From: Phycisphaerales bacterium UBA1910
GTDB taxonomy: Bacteria > Planctomycetota > Phycisphaerae > Phycisphaerales > UBA1924
DNA: 52,195 bases
NCBI GenBank assembly: GCA_002337545.1
Contig: DDGE01000024.1
Coordinates: forward strand, 1-52,195
Reading direction: 5' to 3'
Under the pieces are notes generated by a model that was given only the letters and a program-made list of their open reading frames with translations, had not been told where the DNA came from and did no database searches. Of this stretch, positions 44,692 to 52,195 are shown piece after piece (within the stretch, counting starts at the first letter, position 1; every line of letters begins with the position of its first letter). Made by a program: the position numbers and the translations under genes.

Positions 44692-44725
44692 AAAAAGCAC
44701 ACCCCGCGTTTTCACGCCGGGTGTG
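44692..44725 (-). terminator. Attenuator between binding-protein and ATPase genes
   Basis: On the minus strand a stem CACACCC/GGGTGTG with inner CGC/GCG pairing (44698-44725) is followed by TTTTT. It lies 18 bases after the binding-protein stop, so most transcripts would end there, giving more binding protein than ATPase. Confidence 0.75.
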
Positions 44726-44742
44726 GTGAGGTGTGGTTGTGT

Positions 44743-45783
44743 TTAGTCTTCGCCGAGCCAGGTCTTCCAGTTCTCGCCGTACTCTTCGACATTCTCTTCG
44801 GTTACGATATCGAAGTCTGCGAAGATGAGCTCGGATTCCGGCGTGCGGTTGTACTCGAGCTTGTCGATGATCATCTCGACGGATTTTTCGCCCCAGCCGT
44901 AGTAGGGCTGGCCGACGAGGACCTGGACCTGTCCCTTCTTGACATACTCAAGCGGGAGTGGGAGGGGGTCCATGGAGACAACCTTGGCGTTCTCGTAGAT
45001 GCCGTCGAGTGCGTTGTCGGTGTAGAGCGGCCAGCCACCGACGAGTGCCCAACCGGTGATGTCGGGGTTTGCGCTCTGGACCTGCTGCATCTTTGCAGCG
45101 GCCTCCGTGGCGGTTTCGGGCATGAACGAGTAGACGGTGGGCTCGCCAATGCCTTCGTATTCCCCTGCCTGTTCCTTCACGCCGTCGACGCGGGCCTGAA
45201 GGTTTACCGCAGCCGGGTTGCCGGTGAGGATTGCGACTTTGCCCTGCTCGCCCATCTGCTCTGCGAGGTGACGCATGACTTCCTTGCCGGCTTCCTTGTC
45301 GTCCACGCCGTAGTACGCCATGCGGCCCGATTCGGGTGCGTCGGAGTCGAAGGTGACGATAACCACGCCGTTGTCGACCGCGGCCTTGAGTGCGCCGGTG
45401 AGCAGGTTGGCGTCGGTGCAGGAGATGGCGATGCCGTCGACGCCTGATGCGACGAGTTGCTCGACATACTGTGCCTGAACCTGTGCGTCTTCCTGTGGCG
45501 GTGTTTGCCAGAGGATGTCGATCTGGACGCCGTCCATTTCGTCGCTCAGTCGTGCTGCGGCGTCGATTGCGCCTTTCTTGGCGGCCTGGAAGGGCGGGTT
45601 GCTGTTGCTCTTTGCGATGACCCCGATGCGGTAGACGGTTTCGTCTGACGAGGTTGTTGTGTCGCTGCTCCCGCTGGAGGCGGTGTCGCTCTCGCTGCCG
45701 CTCTGTGAGCAGGCACTGGCGAGCATGAGTGCGCCGATGGAGATGGAAGTGGAAGAGATGAGCCAAGCGCGTCGCGTGGTCAT
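44743..45783 (-). CDS. Sugar ABC transporter substrate-binding lipoprotein
   Basis: 346 residues. MTTRRAWLISSTSISIGALM followed by LASAC gives a lipoprotein signal with lipidated Cys25; the twin Arg could also suit Tat export. A Ser/Thr-rich linker follows. The two-lobe periplasmic binding domain of the ribose/galactose/LacI class spans residues 50-340 (RIGVIAKSNSNPPFQAAKKG, DGIAISCTDANLLTGALKA, DITGWALVGGWPLYTDNALD, VLVGQPYYGWGEKSVEMI). It captures a monosaccharide for the permease and ATPase encoded on either side. The exact sugar cannot be read from sequence. Confidence 0.92.
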   Translation of the reverse strand: MTTRRAWLISSTSISIGALMLASACSQSGSESDTASSGSSDTTTSSDETVYRIGVIAKSNSNPPFQAAKKGAIDAAARLSDEMDGVQIDILWQTPPQEDAQVQAQYVEQLVASGVDGIAISCTDANLLTGALKAAVDNGVVIVTFDSDAPESGRMAYYGVDDKEAGKEVMRHLAEQMGEQGKVAILTGNPAAVNLQARVDGVKEQAGEYEGIGEPTVYSFMPETATEAAAKMQQVQSANPDITGWALVGGWPLYTDNALDGIYENAKVVSMDPLPLPLEYVKKGQVQVLVGQPYYGWGEKSVEMIIDKLEYNRTPESELIFADFDIVTEENVEEYGENWKTWLGED

Positions 45784-45801
45784 GATGGAGCTCCTGTGGT
45801 T

Positions 45802-47079
45802 TTACCCTCTGCGGGCCTGGACCCGCTGCTTTGTCTGATCGATGACGACGGCGATGATGATGGCCGCGCCCATTACGATCTGATTGTAACTCTGGTCGAT
45901 CTCGAAGATGACCATCGCGTTGTTGATGAGTTGGATAATGATGGCCCCGAGGACGGCGCCGATGGCCGTGCCGCGACCGCCCATGAGCGATGCACCGCCG
46001 ATGACGGTGGCGGCGATGACCTGAAGTTCGTACGCGTTGCCCGCGTTGGTCTCGCCCGCTCCGAAGTAACCCAGATAGAGGAAGGCGCTGAGCCCGCACA
46101 GGGTCCCGGTGATGGTGTAGACCAGGATCTTGACCTTGCCGACGGGGATGCCCGCATATTGGGCGGCTGTTTCGTTGCCGCCGATCGCGTAGATGCGTCG
46201 GCCGAACACGGTGCGCGAGAGCACGAACCAGCCCACGATCGCGACGAAAATCATGACAAAGACGGGGACGGGGTGCACGCCGAAGAGCTCGGCCTTGATC
46301 GTGCCGGTCATGATGCTGTCGGGGAATCCACCGATGGATTGAGTGTTGAATATCTGCTGTGGGATGACAATGGTGAGCCCGCGCAACACGGCCATCATCC
46401 CGAGGGTGATGACAAATGGGTGGACGCCAAGCCCGACGCTCATCGAGCCGTTCGCCAGCCCGCACAGGGTCCCGACGGTCATGCATGTGAGCATGCCGAC
46501 GGGGAGCGAGATGTACCAGCCGGCGCCCTCGGGTAGGGCGCTGAGGGCCATTGCGCCGACGATTGCGGAGAACGCGTAGATCGATCCGACCGAGAGGTCG
46601 ATGCCCGCGAGGATGATCACGCCGGTCATGCCGACGGCCATGATTGCGAAGAAGCTCGCGTCTTTGAGCACCAGCGAGATGTTGCTTTTCTTGAGGAAGC
46701 GGTTCTGCTTGTCGATCGCGTAGAGCGTGTTGGTCGTTGCGTCGAACCGGTCGATGGTCGAGGCGGGGTAGTCCCTGACATCATCGCCGTGGGTGACTCG
46801 GTATTGCGCGATGTTTCGTTTGGCGATGGTGCCCACCTCGTGGGCGTTGTTCTGCGCATCGAGCAGTTCGATGCGGGCGTCGTTTGGAATTTCGAGGTTT
46901 CGTTTTCCGATGCTCTGGTTGAAGTGTCCGTAGATCGTGAGGACGCACATCATGAGGATGATGACGATGACGAGCCCGGACTCCTGATGTGAGAAGAGTC
47001 TGGAGAGAAACGAACCCCGAGGTGTGCTCGGGGTTGTCGATTGTGCGTGGTTCGGCTCAGCCGATTCGGTCCTGCTCAC
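45802..47079 (-). CDS. Sugar ABC transporter permease (RbsC type) with large insertion
   Basis: About 425 residues from the GTG at 47079, with AAGGA upstream; a TTG at 47103 is also in frame. After the first membrane helix (LVIVIILMMCVLTIYGHF) there is a hydrophilic insertion of about 75 residues not present in E. coli RbsC. The standard CUT2 core then follows: AIMAVGMTGVIILAGIDLSV, HPFVITLGMMAVLRGL, RRIYAIGGNETAAQYAGIPV and IGGASLMGGRGTAIGAVLGA. About nine or ten helices in all. It is the first gene of the permease - binding protein - ATPase operon, 18 bases before the binding protein. Confidence 0.92.
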   Translation of the reverse strand: MSRTESAEPNHAQSTTPSTPRGSFLSRLFSHQESGLVIVIILMMCVLTIYGHFNQSIGKRNLEIPNDARIELLDAQNNAHEVGTIAKRNIAQYRVTHGDDVRDYPASTIDRFDATTNTLYAIDKQNRFLKKSNISLVLKDASFFAIMAVGMTGVIILAGIDLSVGSIYAFSAIVGAMALSALPEGAGWYISLPVGMLTCMTVGTLCGLANGSMSVGLGVHPFVITLGMMAVLRGLTIVIPQQIFNTQSIGGFPDSIMTGTIKAELFGVHPVPVFVMIFVAIVGWFVLSRTVFGRRIYAIGGNETAAQYAGIPVGKVKILVYTITGTLCGLSAFLYLGYFGAGETNAGNAYELQVIAATVIGGASLMGGRGTAIGAVLGAIIIQLINNAMVIFEIDQSYNQIVMGAAIIIAVVIDQTKQRVQARRG

Positions 47080-47163
47080 CGTGTTTCCTTCGAACGGGGA
47101 CAAGTGGGGCGTTTATGCACGATTGATTGTATCGAAATCGTTCGCCGCTTGTAGTTGATTGGG

Positions 47164-48153
47164 TCAGTCTATGACCTGGACCTTGTTGCTGCGGTCGGAT
47201 TTGATGAGGTTGATGCTCAGGTTGCTTGTTCTGAGGTTCTCATCCTGAATATCTTCCGCGTCCATGAAGAAAGTGGCCTGCGGGTTTGTAGTGACGAAGT
47301 CGGCGCTGCCATCGGCGCGGACGAAGTTGCCGCCCTCATCGCCGTGGTTGTCGTCGGTTGCGTATCCGGTTTGGGGATTGAACCCGTATTCTTCCACGGG
47401 GTTGGGTTCGTTGCCGCTGCCGGGCTGGTTGTTGCGCCAGTCCCAGCCGTACCAAGCGTTCACACTGACATCAGCTGTGTTGGTTTCATCACCCCAGAGC
47501 GGTGGTGAGAACTGGATGGAAGGATCGACGGACTTGAGTCCTGCGATGTATAGGTAGCTGATGTTGTAGTGGATGACATCACGGGTGGTTGAGGGTGGTT
47601 CCGGTACTTTGCCTTCGTCCGCGTCCGCGATTAGCTTGTTCGTCGGTGTTGGGAAGCGGCTCCAGTAGTAGTCGATCCGATCGCTCGGGCATGTAAGGAC
47701 TTCCAGTGCGTCCATGTAGCCGCTCATGAGCGGGGACTTATTCCCATCGATGTATGCTGCGGGTCCGCCAGCGGGTGTCCCGACGAATCCGACATCGCCT
47801 GAGACGGATGGTGATCCGCCGTCATTCCCGAGTGTGCCTTCGCCGTCGCCGATCTGGAACAGTGAGAACATTCCTGCGACTCCACCGGCCGTGTATTGAT
47901 TGTCGAGGTAACGAGAATCGGGTTGCTGCGCGGGGATGATTGGATACCAATCTCGGTAATCATCGGCGTAGTAGGTGAAGGCCTGTCCCATTGCCCGGAC
48001 CTGTGTCAGACACTTGAGCTTTTTCGCGGAATCGCGAGCGGCACCGAGTGCGGGCAATAGGATCCCAATCAGCAACGCGATGATCGCGATGACGACGAGG
48101 AGTTCGATCAGTGTGAATGCTGATCCGGTGGGTCGGTTGTGATAGCGTTTCAT
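47164..48153 (-). CDS. Prepilin-like secreted protein (type II secretion pseudopilin family)
   Basis: 329 residues from the ATG at 48153, with AGGA upstream. MKRYHNRPTGSAFTLIELLV is a type IV prepilin N-terminus: cleavage before Phe, with the Glu at +5, then a hydrophobic helix (VVIAIIALLIGILLPALGAA). The C-terminus carries GGNFVRADGSADFV, a variant of the H-x9-DG motif with one extra spacer residue. Planctomycetes have large families of such proteins, likely surface or pseudopilus-associated. The middle, about residues 90-290, is not recognised. It sits between the sugar transporter and the second GH13 gene. Confidence 0.88.
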   Translation of the reverse strand: MKRYHNRPTGSAFTLIELLVVIAIIALLIGILLPALGAARDSAKKLKCLTQVRAMGQAFTYYADDYRDWYPIIPAQQPDSRYLDNQYTAGGVAGMFSLFQIGDGEGTLGNDGGSPSVSGDVGFVGTPAGGPAAYIDGNKSPLMSGYMDALEVLTCPSDRIDYYWSRFPTPTNKLIADADEGKVPEPPSTTRDVIHYNISYLYIAGLKSVDPSIQFSPPLWGDETNTADVSVNAWYGWDWRNNQPGSGNEPNPVEEYGFNPQTGYATDDNHGDEGGNFVRADGSADFVTTNPQATFFMDAEDIQDENLRTSNLSINLIKSDRSNKVQVID

Positions 48154-48220
48154 GCAAGTTCCTCGTGAGCAATGCGGTCTGGCTGCTACTGTGTGCCCCA
48201 TACGCGGCAGCCCCGCGCTC

Positions 48221-48232
48221 GTACGATCGTAC
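48221..48232. promoter_or_regulatory. Perfect 12-base palindrome in a divergent promoter region
   Basis: GTACGATCGTAC lies ten bases before the GH13 start in the 88-base gap between the divergent prepilin-like and GH13 genes. Candidate operator. Confidence 0.35.
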
Positions 48233-48241
48233 TGGAGACCC

Positions 48242-50101
48242 ATGATGCCTGTCAACCGAATCTACTTTCGCAAACGAAAAACATTTCGTGTCTTTCTTGG
48301 GATTGCCCTTTGGGTGCTCTCGGGGGCGTTTCGTCCAATAAGTTCTGCCTATGCCTTGCAAGGGCAGGGTTTAGAACCGGCTGAGACGAGTGCATTCACA
48401 ACTCCCGATTGGGCGAAAGGGCTTGTGTGGTATCAGGTCTTTCCTGAACGATTCGCGAATGGGAACCCGAAGAACGATCCTGCAGGACTTGACCAGGTTC
48501 TGATGGACTGGGACGGGGTGTGGACATCGAGTTCTATCGAGGAGATCGAACGGGCATGGAACCGGGGGCGGATCGCGGCAGATCTGTTTGGGCGCACTCA
48601 GGTATCGGGGCAGGGTGGGATGCGCCGTACTGTGTATTCCCGTCGCTATGGGGGTGATCTTCAGGGGGTGTATCAACAGCTTGAAAACATCCGTGATTCA
48701 GGCTTTACGGGTATCTATTTGTGCCCTGTATTCACATCCAGATCGTTGCACAAATATGACGCGAGCGATCACCGTCACATTGATCCGACGCTCGCGGATC
48801 CTGACAGCTATGACGATCCGGGTATCGGTCACACATTCTTACGCGAGGGTGAGGATCCGTACGACGAAACGACCTGGACTTGGACTCCTGCGGACGAATG
48901 GTTTGTCGATGTGTTTTTACCAAAGGCCAAATCGCTTGGGTTGCGGGTCATGCTCGACGGTGTGTGGAATCATGTCGGGCTCGATCATTTCGCGTTTCAG
49001 GATGTGCGAATCAGGGGCAAGGATTCAGCGTTTGCGGATTGGTTTGAGGTTGTATTCGATGAAGAAGGGGCGTTGATTGGGTGGCAGGGGTGGAGCCGCG
49101 TGAATGGTAGTCTGCCCGAGTTCCGGCATGTTGGGGATGACATCGCGGCGGGCCCGAAGGCGCACATTATGGCGGTCACGCGCAGGTGGATGGATCCGAA
49201 CGGAGATGGTGACCCGAGCGATGGTATCGATGGGTGGCGGTTGGATGTTGCGGGCGAGATCGGTGCTGGTTTTTGGGGGGATTGGCGATCACTCGTGAAG
49301 TCGATCAATCCTGAAGCACTCATCGTTGCGGAGATCTGGCATGATGCGGATGAGATGCTGAGCGATAAGGCATTTGATGCGCAGATGAACTATCCGTTCG
49401 CGTATGTGATCGCGGATTGGCTCGCGATTGGAGATGCTGATATTCGGAACAATGCGCTGGTCGCTGCGAACCGATTGGGGCGTGTTTTCCATCATGGGGC
49501 AGAAGTTGATCAGGTGCAGCTGAACCTGATGGGGTCGCACGATACAGAACGGCTCGGATCGCTGATGCAGAACCGATGGGCGCGTGGCTTTGATAATGAG
49601 TCATCAAGATGGTTCGGGCGGTATGAGCCGGAGGCGGTGGGGGAGCGGGCGCAGGCGCGTTCGCTCGCAGCGGTTGCGGCGATGATTGCTTCGCCGGGTG
49701 CGGTGATGATGTACAACGGCGATGAGTACGCGCTGCCTGGGGCGGACGACCCGGATAATCGCAGGCCGATCCCTTGGGGCCATTTCAGTGCGTCTCAGCT
49801 TGAGATGCGTTGGGCGATCTCGCGGCTGCTTCGTTGGAGGGATGACGATGTGGTTGGCGATGTGTTGCGAATTGGGGATGTCGCGTTTGAAGCATGTGGT
49901 GATACATCGCTGCTGATCACTCGTACCTTTGAAGGGGTGCAGGTGCGTGTGGTGATCGCGCCGGAACACGACATGCTTGCCGATCCAGAAGCGATTGAGT
50001 TGGACCTGCCTGGTTGGGATCGGGCTCACGAAATGGAGCGAAAGTTGATGGCCGGTTTGTCTGATGCGCCGTTGCAAGTGCGTGTTTATCGGCGTCGTTG
50101 A
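48242..50101 (+). CDS. GH13 neopullulanase / cyclomaltodextrinase-like enzyme
   Basis: About 619 residues from the ATG at 48242 (another ATG follows directly). Residues 12-42 are a signal or anchor segment (FRVFLGIALWVLSGAFRPIS). The catalytic barrel has WYQVFPERF at its start, region I MLDGVWNHVG (Asp239, His244), region II GWRLDVAGE (nucleophile Asp335), region III IVAEIWHD (Glu364) and region IV GSHDTERL (Asp434). These fit the neopullulanase/maltogenic amylase subfamily, which cleaves pullulan, cyclodextrin and maltodextrins to small sugars. Unlike those, it lacks an N-terminal CBM34-type domain. No dockerin-like tail, so probably periplasmic. The earlier in-frame ATG at 48152 overlaps the prepilin start. 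Confidence 0.9.
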   Translation: MMPVNRIYFRKRKTFRVFLGIALWVLSGAFRPISSAYALQGQGLEPAETSAFTTPDWAKGLVWYQVFPERFANGNPKNDPAGLDQVLMDWDGVWTSSSIEEIERAWNRGRIAADLFGRTQVSGQGGMRRTVYSRRYGGDLQGVYQQLENIRDSGFTGIYLCPVFTSRSLHKYDASDHRHIDPTLADPDSYDDPGIGHTFLREGEDPYDETTWTWTPADEWFVDVFLPKAKSLGLRVMLDGVWNHVGLDHFAFQDVRIRGKDSAFADWFEVVFDEEGALIGWQGWSRVNGSLPEFRHVGDDIAAGPKAHIMAVTRRWMDPNGDGDPSDGIDGWRLDVAGEIGAGFWGDWRSLVKSINPEALIVAEIWHDADEMLSDKAFDAQMNYPFAYVIADWLAIGDADIRNNALVAANRLGRVFHHGAEVDQVQLNLMGSHDTERLGSLMQNRWARGFDNESSRWFGRYEPEAVGERAQARSLAAVAAMIASPGAVMMYNGDEYALPGADDPDNRRPIPWGHFSASQLEMRWAISRLLRWRDDDVVGDVLRIGDVAFEACGDTSLLITRTFEGVQVRVVIAPEHDMLADPEAIELDLPGWDRAHEMERKLMAGLSDAPLQVRVYRRR

Positions 50102-50148
50102 TGAGAAAACTTGTTCTGAGAAGGCCCGAAAACTGGACAGAATCGGCT

Positions 50149-50170
50149 GGGCTACTAAGGAAAGCCCTTT
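50149..50170 (+). terminator. Possible terminator after the second GH13 gene
   Basis: GGGCT (50149-50153) pairs with AGCCC (50163-50167), followed by TTT, about 45 bases after the stop codon. The stem is short. Confidence 0.4.
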
Positions 50171-50234
50171 CGTGAAAGATCTTCCTCGCACCCCGAAATC
50201 AGTTTCGCTATTCTGTCGAATACAACCCATGCCT

Positions 50235-50249
50235 GCGGAGAGCCTCCGC
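50235..50249 (+). repeat. Hairpin in the leader of the last gene
   Basis: GCGGAG-AGC-CTCCGC, a perfect six-base stem with a three-base loop, about 80 bases before the ATG at 50328. The remainder of the 226-base spacer shows no other clear element. Confidence 0.4.
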
Positions 50250-50327
50250 TGGAACTCGTGGGGTATAGATTTCAAGATCGATCGGGCGCTCTGCTCGGTC
50301 ATCAGGAGCAACCTAAGGGAGATCAGC

Positions 50328-52195
50328 ATGAACAAGCAGTTTGCACTCGGCGCGGGGATGCTCGCGCTCATCGCGGGGTCCGCGATCGCTCAACCGACAC
50401 TTGATGGTGTTTACGACGCAGGATCAGAAAGTGCGTTTTATGGCGACATCATCTGGGTCCAGAATCAGCCGACAGCGTTCGGCGACAATGTTGCCGGACT
50501 GTTTACCGGCGGCGAGTTCGGCGATCCGGAAGTTGTTGACACCGGAATCGAAGTTGCGATTCCGCTCGCATCGCTCGGCTTGAGCGGCTCGGAAACCATC
50601 CGCCTCGCGGGCTGGGTGAACTCGGGTGATCGCACATTCAAGTCGAACCAGATCATCGGCGACCTGCCACTGGACACTGGGAATCTGGGTGGTGCGCAGG
50701 ACCTGAACGACGCGCCTTTCGATACCACGACACAGCACATCAGCATCGATCTGTCGGGCGTTGCCTCGGGCACACCCACGGTTGACGGGTCGCTTGACGG
50801 CGGCACGATGGGCAGCAGCTACACGAACGCGTTCATCCAGGGCAACTACACGGGTTTCGGCAACGAGACCGATGGCACGGTTGACGGTGACGGCCCCAAC
50901 GGCGGCGGTTCCGAGATCGATGGCATTTACATTGCGAAGGATGCGACCAATCTCTACATCTTCGTCGCTGGCAACCTTGAGTCCAACGGCAATGCGATCG
51001 ACATGTACATCGACACCGGCGCCGGCGGTGACAGCACCCTGGGCGGCGGCTCGGGCGACGGCGGGTTCATCGTCGATGGGCAGTCCGGGCTCGTTTTCGA
51101 TTCGGGCTTTGATGCGGATTATGTCTTGTCGATCGATTCATTCGACGACGACATGATGGGCGAAACACCGAATGTTCCCCGCGCCTACTTCGGCGATATC
51201 GACAGCACGATCGACGATCTCGGCTCGCTCGCGGGTTGGGGTGCGGCCAATGCGGGGGCGCTCTCGGGCGGCATCTCGATGGGTGTGGATAACTCGAATG
51301 TCGATGGTGTGATTGGTGATCCTTCTCAGGCATCGCCTGTTTCGCCTGACGCTGATTGGGCGTATGGCTCAGAGCTCAACAACATGCGTGTCTACATCGA
51401 TGAGACCAACAACAAGCTTTGGGTCTTCCTCGCGGGCAACATGGAGGGCAACTACAACAAGCTCGTCATGTTCTTCGACAGCCAGCCGGGTGGTCAGAAT
51501 GTGATTCTCGACAACAATGTCGATATCTCGTTCAACGCGCTCAACAACATGTCAGGCATCACCTTTGATGCAGGGTTTGAGCCGGATTACTGGATGGACT
51601 TTAACCAGGGTGTTGATGGCGGCACCGGTGCGCTGCAGCGATTCGCGGATGCCGCGACCATGCGTACCGAGGGCGCCCTTATCGATCCGTTCTTCGGCGT
51701 GATCGTTGACTACGGTTCGTTTGACGGTGGTCTGATCGCGGACTTCCCAACGATCCCGTTCGCCGGTCCTCGCATCGACATCCAGGATGGTTCATTGGGT
51801 TCCCTGTTCGCGAACTACGGGCCGCGTCTCTCGCAGCTCGACCCGAACAACCCGATTGATGGGCTTGTTCAGTTCGCGATCAACAACTCCAATGTGGATG
51901 GTGTTTCTGACTCGTCCGCGGCTGGCGCTGCGAGTGTCAACACTGGTCTCGAGCTCTGCATCGATCTCGATGAGCTCGGCTGGGACGGTTCACAGGACAT
52001 CCTCATGGCTGGCTGGATCGCAAACTCCGGTTTCGATTTCCTCTCCAACCAGGTTCTGGGCGGTCTCCCTTCGGCGGATAATATTGGCCCGCGTGACGCG
52101 GACGGCGACGGGATGAACGACCTTGATTTCAACGCGATCGATGGCGATCAGTTTGTGAATCTGTCGAATCCTGCGACACCCTCATGCCCGGCTGA
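50328..52195 (+). CDS. Large secreted repeat protein, C-terminus outside window
   Basis: 622 residues visible. MNKQFALGAGMLALIAGSAI with a cut after IAQ is the signal peptide. AAGGGAG lies upstream of the ATG. The mature start PTLDGVYD followed by FYGDIIWVQNQPTAFGDN resembles domains at the front of many planctomycetal exported proteins. Two segments recur: TNLYIFVAGNLESNGNAIDM with NKLWVFLAGNMEGNYNKLVM, and RLAGWVNSGDRTFKSNQIIG with LMAGWIANSGFDFLSNQVLG. The window ends at PSCPA followed by the first two bases of an Asp or Glu codon, the same place where the protease's tail begins (CPAD). A third GC-type dockerin-like tail is therefore expected. Acidic, Gly- and Asp-rich; function unknown, possibly glucan-binding from its neighbours. 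Confidence 0.85.
   Translation, partial: MNKQFALGAGMLALIAGSAIAQPTLDGVYDAGSESAFYGDIIWVQNQPTAFGDNVAGLFTGGEFGDPEVVDTGIEVAIPLASLGLSGSETIRLAGWVNSGDRTFKSNQIIGDLPLDTGNLGGAQDLNDAPFDTTTQHISIDLSGVASGTPTVDGSLDGGTMGSSYTNAFIQGNYTGFGNETDGTVDGDGPNGGGSEIDGIYIAKDATNLYIFVAGNLESNGNAIDMYIDTGAGGDSTLGGGSGDGGFIVDGQSGLVFDSGFDADYVLSIDSFDDDMMGETPNVPRAYFGDIDSTIDDLGSLAGWGAANAGALSGGISMGVDNSNVDGVIGDPSQASPVSPDADWAYGSELNNMRVYIDETNNKLWVFLAGNMEGNYNKLVMFFDSQPGGQNVILDNNVDISFNALNNMSGITFDAGFEPDYWMDFNQGVDGGTGALQRFADAATMRTEGALIDPFFGVIVDYGSFDGGLIADFPTIPFAGPRIDIQDGSLGSLFANYGPRLSQLDPNNPIDGLVQFAINNSNVDGVSDSSAAGAASVNTGLELCIDLDELGWDGSQDILMAGWIANSGFDFLSNQVLGGLPSADNIGPRDADGDGMNDLDFNAIDGDQFVNLSNPATPSCPA

Noticed and set aside
44948..46486. 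A 512-codon open frame on the minus strand across the binding protein and permease genes
   Set aside because: Extreme Arg/His composition and overlap in another frame with two well-recognised transporter genes; a GC-rich shadow.

Overview
The window is about 60% GC, densely coded and made of chromosomal core genes plus a carbohydrate-use region. It most likely comes from a member of the Planctomycetota, probably class Phycisphaerae. The reasons are C-terminal paired EF-loop tails with the repeated motif NFFDVSAFL ending in GCP ('GC-type dockerin' tails), a prepilin-like protein with a C-terminal H-x-DG motif, DCNxNGIPD-type calcium repeats, a ThiD2-ThiE fusion, and an S10/spc/alpha ribosomal cluster lacking rpmD and rpsD. 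The placement is inferred from protein style; no rRNA or tRNA is present.

Positions 1-20482 are mixed housekeeping genes: a truncated aroD, a secreted metalloprotease/beta-helix protein with a dockerin-like tail, a FabZ-like dehydratase, recO, an HDOD regulator, an M16 peptidase, a ThiD2-ThiE fusion, a 6-phosphogluconolactonase-like protein, an RluA-type pseudouridine synthase, hemW, an FHA protein, a 58-residue zinc ribbon protein, purA, uppS-cdsA, a coiled-coil protein, ruvB, an M28 peptidase lipoprotein and a secreted protein of unknown function.

Positions 20598-37209 are the ribosomal cluster, all on the plus strand: rpsJ-rplC-rplD-rplW-rplB-rpsS-rplV-rpsC-rplP-rpmC-rpsQ-rplN-rplX-rplE-rpsN-rpsH-rplF-rplR-rpsE-rplO-secY-rpmJ-rpsM-rpsK-rpoA-rplQ, followed by pheS. 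It is unusual in several ways. L22 carries an N-terminal helix-turn-helix-like extension, S5 ends in an RGG-repeat tail, and L15 and L17 are enlarged. S14 and L36 have lost their zinc cysteines. Many spacers hold strong hairpins, the most elaborate being about 190 nt between rplC and rplD.

Positions 37262-52195 hold, after a small membrane protein, an alpha-glucan region: a secreted GH13 amylase with a dockerin-like tail, a secreted GH31 glucosidase, a three-gene CUT2-type sugar ABC transporter (permease, binding lipoprotein, ATPase), a prepilin-like protein, a second GH13 enzyme, and a large secreted repeat protein cut by the window edge just where its own dockerin-like tail seems to begin. 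The likely scheme is extracellular starch or glycogen breakdown, trimming to glucose, and monosaccharide uptake. No transcription factor gene for this region is visible, but operator-like palindromes are.
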